Assembly (NCBI GenBank): GCA_904502115.1
Contig: CAJGDW010000024.1
Location: 1-17,833, forward strand
Direction of reading: 5' to 3'
Source of the DNA: Paludibacteraceae bacterium
Lineage (GTDB): Bacteria; Bacteroidota; Bacteroidia; Bacteroidales; Paludibacteraceae
Length of the DNA stretch: 17,833 bases
Under the pieces are notes generated by a model. That model worked only from the letters and a program-made list of their open reading frames with translations. It searched no databases and was not told where the DNA came from. The position numbers were made by a program, and so were the translations under genes. Positions within the stretch are counted from its first letter, which is position 1. Every line of letters starts with the position of its first letter. Of this stretch, positions 1 through 6,887 are shown one piece after another.

Positions 1-1
1 T

Positions 2-506
2 GTTGTGAATTGCTTTCATTTATTTATCTTTGACATATCAGAAACAGTTTTTGGTGCATAGTAAAACGTTTGAAACTGTTGTGAATTGCTTTCATTTATT
101 TATCTTTGACATATCAGAAACAGTACCAAGAACCAATAGAATACAAGGAGAATAGTTGTGAATTGCTTTCATTTATTTATCTTTGACATATCAGAAACAG
201 TAACGCGATGCAATGGTAGCGGCCGCAAACGTTGTGAATTGCTTTCATTTATTTATCTTTGACATATCAGAAACAGTATTTCTTCCCAATCTACCATTTC
301 ACCATTGTTGTGAATTGCTTTCATTTATTTATCTTTGACATATCAGAAACAGTTGTCCTAGTGCGTTCAATTCTTCTACTAACGTTGTGAATTGCTTTCA
401 TTTATTTATCTTTGACATATCAGAAACAGTTTTTGTAACTCTTACTTACGATGAAGATAGTTGTGAATTGCTTTCATTTATTTATCTTTGACATATCAGA
501 AACAGT
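2..506 (+). CRISPR. Type II-C CRISPR array, seven repeats, continues past left edge
   Basis: Seven copies of a 47-bp repeat start at 2, 78, 155, 231, 307, 384 and 460. Each begins GTTGTGAATTGC and ends AGAAACAGT, and all seven appear identical. The six spacers between them are 29 or 30 bp (49-77, 125-154, 202-230, 278-306, 354-383, 431-459) and unrelated to each other. The tracrRNA at 6249-6326 pairs with the repeat so that GTTGTGAA is the crRNA side next to the nexus. The array is therefore read on the + strand, and the end at 506 is the leader-distal end; the leader lies outside the window. The last repeat shows no decay, which is unusual for a trailer end. The neighbouring cas9, cas1 and cas2 make this subtype II-C. 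No spacer was seen to match elsewhere in the window by eye. Confidence 0.98.
3..490 (+). promoter_or_regulatory. Promoter-like element inside every CRISPR repeat
   Basis: In each repeat, TTG at repeat positions 2-4 is followed after exactly 19 nt by TATCTTTG at positions 24-31. This fits the Bacteroidota -33/-7 promoter consensus (TTG, about 19-21 nt, TAnnTTTG). The -7 boxes fall at 25-32, 101-108, 178-185, 254-261, 330-337, 407-414 and 483-490. Transcription would start near repeat position 37-38. Each RNA would then carry about 10 nt of repeat, one spacer and the next repeat. Neisseria type II-C arrays are known to carry a promoter in each repeat; function here is inferred from sequence only. 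Confidence 0.55.
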
Positions 507-584
507 ACGATCTGTATAAAAAGCTGATATGTAATCATTTACGCAACTTTTTTGAAAATAAAAAAGAAACTGTTTTTGAATAAG

Positions 585-608
585 AAATCCCGCCTTAGAG
601 CGGGATTT
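585..608. terminator. Bidirectional terminator between CRISPR array and cas2
   Basis: A 9-bp perfect stem (585-593 with 600-608, AAATCCCGC with GCGGGATTT) has a 6-nt loop and lies between the convergent array and cas operon. On the + strand it is followed by TTCTGTTTCT. On the - strand a T-rich run follows. It probably ends both the pre-crRNA and the cas9-cas1-cas2 mRNA. The 78 nt between the last repeat and this stem (507-584) hold no gene. Confidence 0.8.
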
Positions 609-615
609 TCTGTTT

Positions 616-948
616 CTAGAATAATTCTAATTGTTGCCCAGGAGTATTTAGCGACATTGTTTTTCTACCATAAAATAGTTCGATATTTCCGAATTGTTTA
701 TCGGTAATGCACATAATACCTACTTGCCCATACATGGGTAAAAAAGATTTGACACGTTTTATGTGTACCTGTGCATTTTCCATACTTGCGCAATGGCGTG
801 TATAGATAGAAAACTGAAACATAGTAAAGCCATCGCGCTGTAAATTCTTTCTAAAATCAGCGTATGCCTTTTTGTCCTTTTTTGTTTCAGTAGGTAAATC
901 AAAAAAGACTAGAATCCACATAATACGATATTCGCTTAATCTTTCCAT
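616..948 (-). CDS. cas2: CRISPR-associated endonuclease Cas2
   Basis: This is the small adaptation subunit that bridges Cas1 dimers during spacer integration. The protein is 110 aa, normal for Cas2. It starts MERLSEYRIMWILVFFDLP: a first beta strand with the conserved Asp after the hydrophobic run (FFDLP). It ends with the motif GQQLELF, which I recognise from Bacteroidota type II-C Cas2 proteins. I chose the ATG at 948-946 over an in-frame start 15 codons upstream. The family normally begins just before LSEYRIMW, and this ATG overlaps the cas1 stop as TAATG, a usual coupling arrangement. It is the last gene of the cas9-cas1-cas2 operon and runs towards the array, with a shared terminator 8 nt beyond its stop. 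There is no csn2 or cas4, consistent with II-C. Confidence 0.95.
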   Translation of the reverse strand: MERLSEYRIMWILVFFDLPTETKKDKKAYADFRKNLQRDGFTMFQFSIYTRHCASMENAQVHIKRVKSFLPMYGQVGIMCITDKQFGNIELFYGRKTMSLNTPGQQLELF

Positions 949-1877
949 TAAAGTTCTGGGTAAACTATTTTGCGCATTTCTCCACTGAAGCATTTGTATA
1001 ATGAAGCAGTAGTTTGACTAACGGCAATCATAAGCGGACTGCGTTTGCCGCCTATCGTAACGTCTAGCGTTGGAATGGTAAGTAACTGACGTTTTATCTC
1101 GGTTGTTAATTCTGTGTAATCATCAGCATTCGTTACAATGTTGCATACCAATTGATCTACAAATGGTCTATAAGGTTCCATAATGTCATCTGCAAGGCAA
1201 TAAGCATTGTATCGATTGTGGTGATGTATTCCTAAGGTAGGTAGTAAACCGCTTCCAACTAATGACCGTGCAACAACGGCCCTTAATATGGCGTAGCCAT
1301 AGTTTAATAGATTGTTAGGCGCAAGCCCCTCTCGGTGCCTCACAAATCCTTTAAAAGGGAATAAATTTTTCCAATAATAAGCAGCAGCGCGTGCTTCTAA
1401 ATTTTCTGTATCTCCGCTTTTTACCTTGCTAGCCCAAATGTGCATGCATTTTGACTCGGTGTGCGAGTTGTTTTCTAAAACAATGGCTTGATTTTCTATT
1501 TTGGCTTGTATGGTTTGTTGCCATAATTGTTTCTTTAGAGGTAGTGAGGCTTCTAATTGATGCCGAAACCTTTCGTTTTGCGTTGTATTGCCAGAAAGAG
1601 GAAGTAATAAACCTGTTGGCATGTTTTTGCTATCGCACGTTACTACTGAGCAATTATTCTCTAATAATGCTTCTAGAAGTCCAGATGTGATGGTAATTTG
1701 TTTGTTGTCAAGAACAACCAAACCTATATCTTCTATAGGTTTGGTAATCTCTGATTGCTGTTTGAAATGATCGGGTAGTGCATCATTTTTCTCTACAGCT
1801 GGTATTTTTATAACCAACTGTGCATTGCGCAATGATAAATAAGCGGGGTTACTAAAGTATAATGTTTTCTTTATCAT
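948..1877 (-). CDS. cas1: CRISPR-associated integrase Cas1 (type II)
   Basis: Cas1 catalyses insertion of new spacers at the leader end of the array together with Cas2. The protein is 309 aa when started at the ATG at 1877-1875 (MIKKTLYFSNPAYLSLRNAQ). A TTG two codons upstream would give 311 aa but is less likely, because the family usually begins MIKKTLYF. The all-alpha catalytic part holds Glu161 (LEARAAAYYW), the His cluster 218-220 (LGIHHHNRYNAYCLADD) and Glu234 (DIMEPYRP). These fit the metal-binding Glu/His/Glu set of Cas1. The gene starts 40 nt after the cas9 stop and its own stop overlaps the cas2 start. Its AT-rich composition matches cas9. No sign of damage is seen. Confidence 0.96.
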   Translation of the reverse strand: MIKKTLYFSNPAYLSLRNAQLVIKIPAVEKNDALPDHFKQQSEITKPIEDIGLVVLDNKQITITSGLLEALLENNCSVVTCDSKNMPTGLLLPLSGNTTQNERFRHQLEASLPLKKQLWQQTIQAKIENQAIVLENNSHTESKCMHIWASKVKSGDTENLEARAAAYYWKNLFPFKGFVRHREGLAPNNLLNYGYAILRAVVARSLVGSGLLPTLGIHHHNRYNAYCLADDIMEPYRPFVDQLVCNIVTNADDYTELTTEIKRQLLTIPTLDVTIGGKRSPLMIAVSQTTASLYKCFSGEMRKIVYPEL

Positions 1878-1917
1878 AGGCAAGTGATTTTTTTCTAAAT
1901 ATGATTTGAAGTGTTAA

Positions 1918-4900
1918 CTATTCATTTGTCTCATTGCATTGAAATAAATGAATGTTTCCTAATATATCTATCTCGAAATCTTTTCCTTCTATCAAGAAAC
2001 TCATTTTACCAAAACGACAAGACTTTGCTTTTGTATCTCCATTTTCTAAATGGTGCTTATAATGAATGCGGTCGTTAATCGCATGTGTAACATATAGGCA
2101 TTTACTTAACTCTTCTATGTTCTTTGTGTATATTTCTTTTGGACTTTTATCCCATTTTAATAGTCTTGTTCCTTTTTGAATAAATGCTGTTAAATGGTAT
2201 ATAGTATTTTCTTCCTTTATTTCTCTGTAAATATTTAGCAAGTCTTTTATATTGTTGATTTTATTAGATTTATTATTTATTTGTTTGGCTACGTCAAAAT
2301 AATTTATGATATTTACTTTAGATTTCGATTTACCATTTGTTTCTTCTTTATAGAGCAATAGTAGGTAATTGTCATCATTTTGTGCATAAACTTTTTGCTT
2401 ATAATTTCTATTATTAAAATGAACAAAGCTCTTTTGGGATATATTTATTTGCTTTCTAATAGATAACGCTGTTTTATATGTCAAATAACCAGCACCAGAT
2501 TTAACCCTACATCGTACATGACGAATAGGGCATAAATTACGCCCTTCTTTATCAACTTTTATTTCATTATCATTTTTATCCAACATATAGAAGTCACCTT
2601 CTATTGCTTTTTTATATGACAAGCCACTCTCTTTTCGTTTTTGTATGGTTTTACAGATTGAGTACTTAATCCGCGGATCTATTATGATTTTTTCAGCGTC
2701 ACCTTCTTTTATCTCTTGGATACTAATTCTTTTGACAATTACAGGATCCTCATTACTATATATAAATTGACCATTTTCTATGATAGGTGCGCCATTATCA
2801 TTCGTTATAGGTAGTTTTATGGCTCCATAAAATGATTCTTTGTGCAAAGAAGCTCTGATTGCGTTTCCTGTAGATACACGAAAATGTGCTTCCCCATTGC
2901 TTTGTTTAAAAAGTACAATTTTTCCACGTTTACGAATCTTTTTTTTAGCATGAATAAAAGTCTTGTCGGAACTGATATGATTTACCAGAAGGTGATCGTT
3001 GATGTATGATATACAATTATCTATTTTATTCCCTATCAGACAATCTTTTATTTCGTTTTTCAGGTCATTTATATAGCATTCTTTTCTTAGCCCGTATGAT
3101 TCTTCTTTTTGATAAAAGAGTTTAATCATACGTTCTCTTTTTGCAGCGGTTGGTATTATTGTTAATATCATCGCATCTATTGCATGATGCGAAAGTACAT
3201 CTCTATTTTTTTGAATACCAAGTATTTTTCGAAATGTTGCTGTTGTTTCTCCTTTCTGAACTTTTACTTTTTTGAAGAGACTTTTTAGGTATATTGCACT
3301 GTGGGCGGTTATTAGTCTAGTATCAACAAGTTGACGATTATAAAATTGATGAGTGATTTCTGTTTGTTTGAAATATTCTAATTTTGTATGCCAATAATCA
3401 AGTTCCATTTTCCATAAATGGATTTGCCTAATGCAATTATCTTTCCTGTCTTTTGTGATTGCCGAACGGGAACGTTTCTCCCATGTTGTAATATTATCTT
3501 TTATACGTTTAACTATTTTTTCCCATCTTTTTAACTGAGGAAGGATTGCTTTATATGTTTGACCATCTATAGTAATGTCTTCCTCGTAGTTGGGTAATTT
3601 GGTTGGAATCTTGTTGTTTTTAATAGCCTGATTATAATGAGCATCACATATAGTAAGGTTTGTCATGGAATCATCATAAGATATGCTTCTAGGAACTGTG
3701 TGTTCTATTTGAATTGTTTCTCCAAATAATTCAGTAAGTTTTATTATACGACCAGTATAAAAACAAACGCATGCTTGCTCTTTCCATAATTGGTATTTTT
3801 TTGCGAGATCTTTGTCTTTTTCGTATTGTTCTGTAGCGAACTTATCGATATAATTTTCTTGTTGTTCAAAATAAAATCGCGCTTTATTAATATCTGTATC
3901 AGAGATTGTTCTGGTAGGGTAGAATTCTTTCAGTAAGTTTTCTATATTTTTCCTTTCTTCTTCTTTGCATTCTTGGTGTTTTTTTAATGCCCATCTCATG
4001 TTTGCATTATTGAATTCTCTTGCTGTTTCAATAACAACTATTGTGTATTCAGGATCTATGATATTATTTTCTATTAGGGCATTGATTTTTTTTCTGATAA
4101 TCTGTAAAGTACGTAATGCTACAGGATTTTTTATTGATCCCATGTTAGGGTTACCTAATTTATCTCCATTTTGTTTATTAGCATATGGTGAAATATTGGA
4201 ATGATGGTATAATTTCCCAAAATCTAATTCTTTACCTAATAAATCAGACAAAGCATCTGTAAGTAGCGTTGAAATTTTTGGCGTGCTTATGTAAGCACGC
4301 TTTTTATCAAAAAAGAAACTTTGATATTTTTCTTCAACCATACGAAGAATGTTGTTTCGTTTTTCTTCGCACATGTTATTCCATTTCAAATGACCGTAAT
4401 GCTCTTTTACCGCTTTTAGAATATCTTGCTTATCTTCATTGTTAAGCGTGTATTTGTAATCCTTGTAAGCAAAAATACCAGTTGAAAATCCTAACGATTT
4501 ATAATTCGCGATCAGTAGATTGGAGATGTCGTTGATTGTTTTTTCTGCTGTATGTGTTTGTTTAATTTCATAATATACTTTGCTTATTAAGTCTAAATAT
4601 TCTTTTTCTTGTGCAAACCATTTTGCAGAACCTATAATATCTGGAAGTTTTGCGAGTATTACAGCATCTGAATAAATGTATCCTTGACGTAAAAAGTAAT
4701 TGATATTGTTGATTGCTTTTAGACTAATCATTGCATATCCGTCTTTCATTTTACTCCAGATATATAGTAATTGCTGTATATCAGTATCGTTCCATCCCAA
4801 TCGTATCTTAGCAAAAGAGCATATGTCAGATTCTTCTTCGATAGAATAACACGCATGCCATATATCATAAGCATCGTATGATGTTGTATGTAAAGTATGT

Positions 4901-6198
4901 TTATTTTTACTATGGCTCCATCGTTTTTTAGTACCTTGTAGTTTATACGATTCCCAGGCTGTTCCCAATAGTTTTATGAATCGTGCTGTTATAGGACATC
5001 CCGAAACATTGCAGTTATCATCATAATTTACAGTGCTATTCTTTTCGTTATGTTCAAGTTTTAGATTATGATGTTTTTCAATCCATTTTCTAATCTCTAA
5101 AAAGGAAAAATCATTACGTACTTTTGATGTGAATATCTCAGAGTATATAAGTTCTTTTTCGCATAAAGATAATTCTTTCCAGTCTTCATGCGCATGTGCT
5201 CTATATTTAATATTGTTTATAAAACTCCACGCTCTAAATTCTTCAAATTTTGGATGGCTAATAGGACAACGGGTTTTATTTGGTTCAAGTGTGCATTTAC
5301 CTACTAAACCTTTTTGTGATTTTAAGGGACATTTATAGAAAATACTGCCTTCACCTTTTTTCTCACTCAGTAGGTGATTTAAAAGCTCCTGTTCGTTTGC
5401 TAAGCCAGTTTGAAAGGCAAAAATCTCTTTTATTTCATCTTTGTATTGTGAACGTACAGCTTGGTATTTACTACCTCTAATGCGTATCCTCTCGTCTTCT
5501 AGTCTAGCAAAAGCACAACCTACTGTTCGAAGGTTATGGCTATTCATGTATTCTACAAGGTAACTAGATTTTTCGGATTCAGATTTTTTGAGTAATTCTA
5601 GTACTAAATTACTGTTTGGTGCTAAATTTTCATTAATTGTATCACTTTGTTCTAATTCTTTGATGGTTTCTCCTTTGGAACTTTTAAACCCTCTTCGTTG
5701 TGCTATGTGATATATTGCACGACCTAATTTGAATCGTTCATGTTCTTGTGAAAAATCAAATTGTCGTGACATGAGGTCTCGTCGTAACTGATAAGGACTT
5801 GTGTAATCAGGTTTCCCATTCTTGTCAAAATCTAGACGTATCCAACTTTCAAAATTTTTAGCATTAATAGGATATTGTCTATATAATCCTCGACTTTTAT
5901 CGTATGTAGTCCATTGCTCTAATTCAGAAGTGGTAAGAGGACACATTTTGTATTTAATTAATAACTTTAATGTTGCCCATTTTCTGTATCTACGGCGTTC
6001 GTTTAAAATTCTTTTTCGTCTGAAATCAGAACGTTCTGCTGCGTATGAATATTCGGCTTTTTTACCATTCCCAATTCCTGAATTAAAAGAATCTACAGAA
6101 AAATAAACAGTTTGATCTTTTATATTACTCCCTAATTCAGTATCTCTTACAAAGGTTCCCAATGAATGTGTTCCTATGTCAAGTCCTAGAATCCTCAT
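1918..6198 (-). CDS. cas9: CRISPR-associated endonuclease Cas9, type II-C
   Basis: Cas9 is the RNA-guided DNA nuclease of the locus. At 1426 aa it is in the size range of the long Bacteroidota II-C Cas9 group. RuvC-I is at the N-terminus (RILGLDIGTHSLGT, Asp7), followed by an Arg-rich bridge helix at about 57-75 (DFRRKRILNERRRYRKW). RuvC-II has Glu724 (VVIETAREFNN). The HNH domain has His833 (IEHTVPRS) and the later conserved NQAIKNNKIP stretch. RuvC-III has His1005 and Asp1008 (SHHAIDAMIL). All catalytic positions are present, so it is probably active. Cys-rich stretches in the recognition lobe (KCPL, GKCTLEP, RCPISH) resemble inserts seen in this Cas9 group. The PAM-interacting C-terminus cannot be assigned a specificity by reading. 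It heads the cas9-cas1-cas2 operon. Codon use is very AT-rich compared with genes after 8,300, consistent with transfer. Confidence 0.98.
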   Translation of the reverse strand: MRILGLDIGTHSLGTFVRDTELGSNIKDQTVYFSVDSFNSGIGNGKKAEYSYAAERSDFRRKRILNERRRYRKWATLKLLIKYKMCPLTTSELEQWTTYDKSRGLYRQYPINAKNFESWIRLDFDKNGKPDYTSPYQLRRDLMSRQFDFSQEHERFKLGRAIYHIAQRRGFKSSKGETIKELEQSDTINENLAPNSNLVLELLKKSESEKSSYLVEYMNSHNLRTVGCAFARLEDERIRIRGSKYQAVRSQYKDEIKEIFAFQTGLANEQELLNHLLSEKKGEGSIFYKCPLKSQKGLVGKCTLEPNKTRCPISHPKFEEFRAWSFINNIKYRAHAHEDWKELSLCEKELIYSEIFTSKVRNDFSFLEIRKWIEKHHNLKLEHNEKNSTVNYDDNCNVSGCPITARFIKLLGTAWESYKLQGTKKRWSHSKNKHTLHTTSYDAYDIWHACYSIEEESDICSFAKIRLGWNDTDIQQLLYIWSKMKDGYAMISLKAINNINYFLRQGYIYSDAVILAKLPDIIGSAKWFAQEKEYLDLISKVYYEIKQTHTAEKTINDISNLLIANYKSLGFSTGIFAYKDYKYTLNNEDKQDILKAVKEHYGHLKWNNMCEEKRNNILRMVEEKYQSFFFDKKRAYISTPKISTLLTDALSDLLGKELDFGKLYHHSNISPYANKQNGDKLGNPNMGSIKNPVALRTLQIIRKKINALIENNIIDPEYTIVVIETAREFNNANMRWALKKHQECKEEERKNIENLLKEFYPTRTISDTDINKARFYFEQQENYIDKFATEQYEKDKDLAKKYQLWKEQACVCFYTGRIIKLTELFGETIQIEHTVPRSISYDDSMTNLTICDAHYNQAIKNNKIPTKLPNYEEDITIDGQTYKAILPQLKRWEKIVKRIKDNITTWEKRSRSAITKDRKDNCIRQIHLWKMELDYWHTKLEYFKQTEITHQFYNRQLVDTRLITAHSAIYLKSLFKKVKVQKGETTATFRKILGIQKNRDVLSHHAIDAMILTIIPTAAKRERMIKLFYQKEESYGLRKECYINDLKNEIKDCLIGNKIDNCISYINDHLLVNHISSDKTFIHAKKKIRKRGKIVLFKQSNGEAHFRVSTGNAIRASLHKESFYGAIKLPITNDNGAPIIENGQFIYSNEDPVIVKRISIQEIKEGDAEKIIIDPRIKYSICKTIQKRKESGLSYKKAIEGDFYMLDKNDNEIKVDKEGRNLCPIRHVRCRVKSGAGYLTYKTALSIRKQINISQKSFVHFNNRNYKQKVYAQNDDNYLLLLYKEETNGKSKSKVNIINYFDVAKQINNKSNKINNIKDLLNIYREIKEENTIYHLTAFIQKGTRLLKWDKSPKEIYTKNIEELSKCLYVTHAINDRIHYKHHLENGDTKAKSCRFGKMSFLIEGKDFEIDILGNIHLFQCNETNE

Positions 6199-6213
6199 GT
6201 TGTATAAATTATT

Positions 6214-6243
6214 TTGTTATTGTTAATATTTGATGTATCTTTG
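6214..6243 (+). promoter_or_regulatory. tracrRNA promoter
   Basis: TTG (6214-6216), 19 nt, then TATCTTTG (6236-6243) matches the Bacteroidota -33/-7 consensus exactly. The predicted start is near 6249, at the beginning of the anti-repeat. Its -7 box forms one arm of the palindrome 6235-6253, whose other arm is the -7 box of the candidate cas9 promoter on the opposite strand. Confidence 0.7.
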
Positions 6244-6244
6244 C

Positions 6245-6273
6245 GAAAGATACTAGTGAAAGACTTTTCACAA
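6245..6273 (-). promoter_or_regulatory. Candidate cas9 promoter formed by a degenerate repeat
   Basis: On the - strand, TTG (6273-6271) is followed after 18 nt by TATCTTTC (6252-6245), one base from the TAnnTTTG consensus. The predicted start is near 6239, giving a leader of about 40 nt to the cas9 ATG. This stretch is the complement of the tracrRNA anti-repeat, i.e. a decayed CRISPR repeat that has kept the promoter-like spacing of the intact repeats. I see no better promoter between here and cas9. Function is inferred. Confidence 0.5.
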
Positions 6274-6326
6274 CAAGGCTATAAGCCGTAGTTATCTTAA
6301 TCCCGCGAGTTTTCGTGGGATTTTTT
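6249..6326 (+). ncRNA. tracrRNA (anti-repeat, nexus, terminator)
   Basis: This RNA pairs with the crRNA repeat and loads Cas9. The anti-repeat ends at 6274. It matches the reverse complement of the CRISPR repeat in three blocks: TTCACAAC (6267-6274), TGAAAG (6257-6262) and AAAGATA (6246-6252, partly upstream of the predicted start). The blocks are separated by internal loops of 3x4 and 6x4 nt. A nexus-like hairpin follows (GGCT ATA AGCC, 6277-6287). Last is a 9-bp terminator stem (6300-6308 with 6313-6321, loop GTTT) running into six T. The total is about 78 nt. The exact 5' end is inferred from the promoter; the 3' end from the T run. It is divergent from cas9, whose start is about 50 nt away. 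Confidence 0.88.
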
Positions 6327-6421
6327 ATTTCGTTTTATATACCCATCACAAAATTATAAAATACTTACAAAGAATCAAAGAATGATAGGTTTTGTTTAGA
6401 TGCTAATCCTTTATGATTCTG

Positions 6422-6631
6422 TCAATTATTTAAGTGATACCCCTCCCTTTTTTTTTGTTCTGCATCGATTAATTGAATCAGTTCTTCCTTTAACGCTTTT
6501 ATTTCTTCGTCTGTTAGCGTTTCCCACTCTGTTATGAATGTAATTCCGTCTTTATGTCTAAGATTTTGTATTAACTCATAGACCTTTCTTCCTGCCTTTG
6601 TTTGTGAATCTATTTCTACTCTAATTATCAT
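6422..6631 (-). CDS. Small hypothetical protein, 69 aa
   Basis: I do not recognise this gene. The 69-aa product begins MIIRVEIDSQTKAGRKVYELIQN, a short beta-strand-like start followed by helix, then a charged helical C-terminus rich in Glu and Lys. This general shape resembles small antitoxin-like or DNA-binding proteins of Bacteroidota, but no family motif is clear and no toxin partner is adjacent. A TATATTTG box on the - strand (6685-6678) with an 11-bp palindrome directly upstream (6690-6718) suggests a regulated promoter, about 40 nt of leader. The ORF has sensible amino-acid composition and an ATG start, so it is probably real. It lies alone between the tracrRNA and the divergent ATPase. 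The 95 nt between the tracrRNA terminator and this ORF (6327-6421) show nothing further. Confidence 0.55.
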   Translation of the reverse strand: MIIRVEIDSQTKAGRKVYELIQNLRHKDGITFITEWETLTDEEIKALKEELIQLIDAEQKKREGYHLNN

Positions 6632-6677
6632 ACTATATGCTTTTAATGCTTCATTATAGTGGGTGAGACAATAAGGG

Positions 6678-6718
6678 CAAATATAAACTTACCCTGTCTC
6701 AAATCGTGGGACAGGGTA
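6678..6718 (-). promoter_or_regulatory. -7 box with overlapping palindrome upstream of the 69-aa ORF
   Basis: TATATTTG on the - strand (6685-6678) fits the -7 consensus. The inverted repeat TACCCTGTC (6690-6698) / GACAGGGTA (6710-6718) sits where the -33 element would lie; no TTG is found at the right distance. No T run follows on either strand, so the palindrome looks more like an operator than a terminator. Confidence 0.4.
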
Positions 6719-6723
6719 GAGGA

Positions 6724-6839
6724 ATTTTCGGGAAACGCAGTTTTTTGAGGGTCAAAATTATCGGAAAACGCAGTTTTTTAGGGGTTAAATTTATAGGAAA
6801 ACGCACCTTTTTTGCAGTGATTTTTATAGGAAAACGCAG
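6724..6839 (+). repeat. Four direct repeats with exact 33-bp period
   Basis: Four units begin at 6724, 6757, 6790 and 6823. The core GGAAAACGCAG is at 6730-6740 (GGGAAACGCAG variant), 6763-6773, 6796-6806 (ends CAC) and 6829-6839. Core-to-core distance is 33 bp each time. The first two cores are followed by TTTTTT plus a GAGGG/GGGG stretch, and the third by CTTTTTT. The last core ends 19 nt before the -7 box of the ATPase gene, exactly where a -33 element belongs. Together with 6640-6888 this accounts for the intergenic region. Confidence 0.85.
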
Positions 6840-6858
6840 TTAAATTAAAAAAATGTAT

Positions 6859-6866
6859 TATATTTG
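6859..6866 (+). promoter_or_regulatory. -7 box of the AAA ATPase gene
   Basis: TATATTTG matches the TAnnTTTG consensus and lies 21 nt before the ATG. The -33 position is occupied by the fourth copy of the 33-bp repeat rather than by TTG, suggesting dependence on a protein that binds the repeats. The predicted leader is short, about 15 nt. Confidence 0.5.
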
Positions 6867-6887
6867 CGCTAGTAATGAGCAAGTTAT

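Noticed and set aside
49..459. Spacers targeting genes in this window
   Set aside because: No matching stretch was seen by eye in either orientation; a proper search against phage and plasmid sequences could not be run.
2..506. Array transcribed on the - strand, as an extension of the cas operon
   Set aside because: The tracrRNA anti-repeat and nexus order fixes the crRNA sense as + strand, and a bidirectional terminator separates the array from cas2.
616..993. Longer 125-aa start for cas2
   Set aside because: The extra 15 residues overlap the end of cas1 and are not usual for the family; the ATG at 948 is coupled to the cas1 stop and matches the common Cas2 beginning.
6690..6718. Palindrome read as a terminator
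   Set aside because: No T run follows on either strand and no gene ends nearby; an operator role at the - strand promoter fits better.
6724..6839. 33-bp direct repeats as a second CRISPR array
   Set aside because: The units are contiguous variants without unique spacers, and the conserved part is only about 11-20 bp.
6724..6866. 33-bp repeats as replication iterons of a plasmid or element
   Set aside because: No Rep or partition gene is nearby; the downstream protein is an AAA/DUF4143 ATPase, and placement relative to the -7 box favours transcription control.
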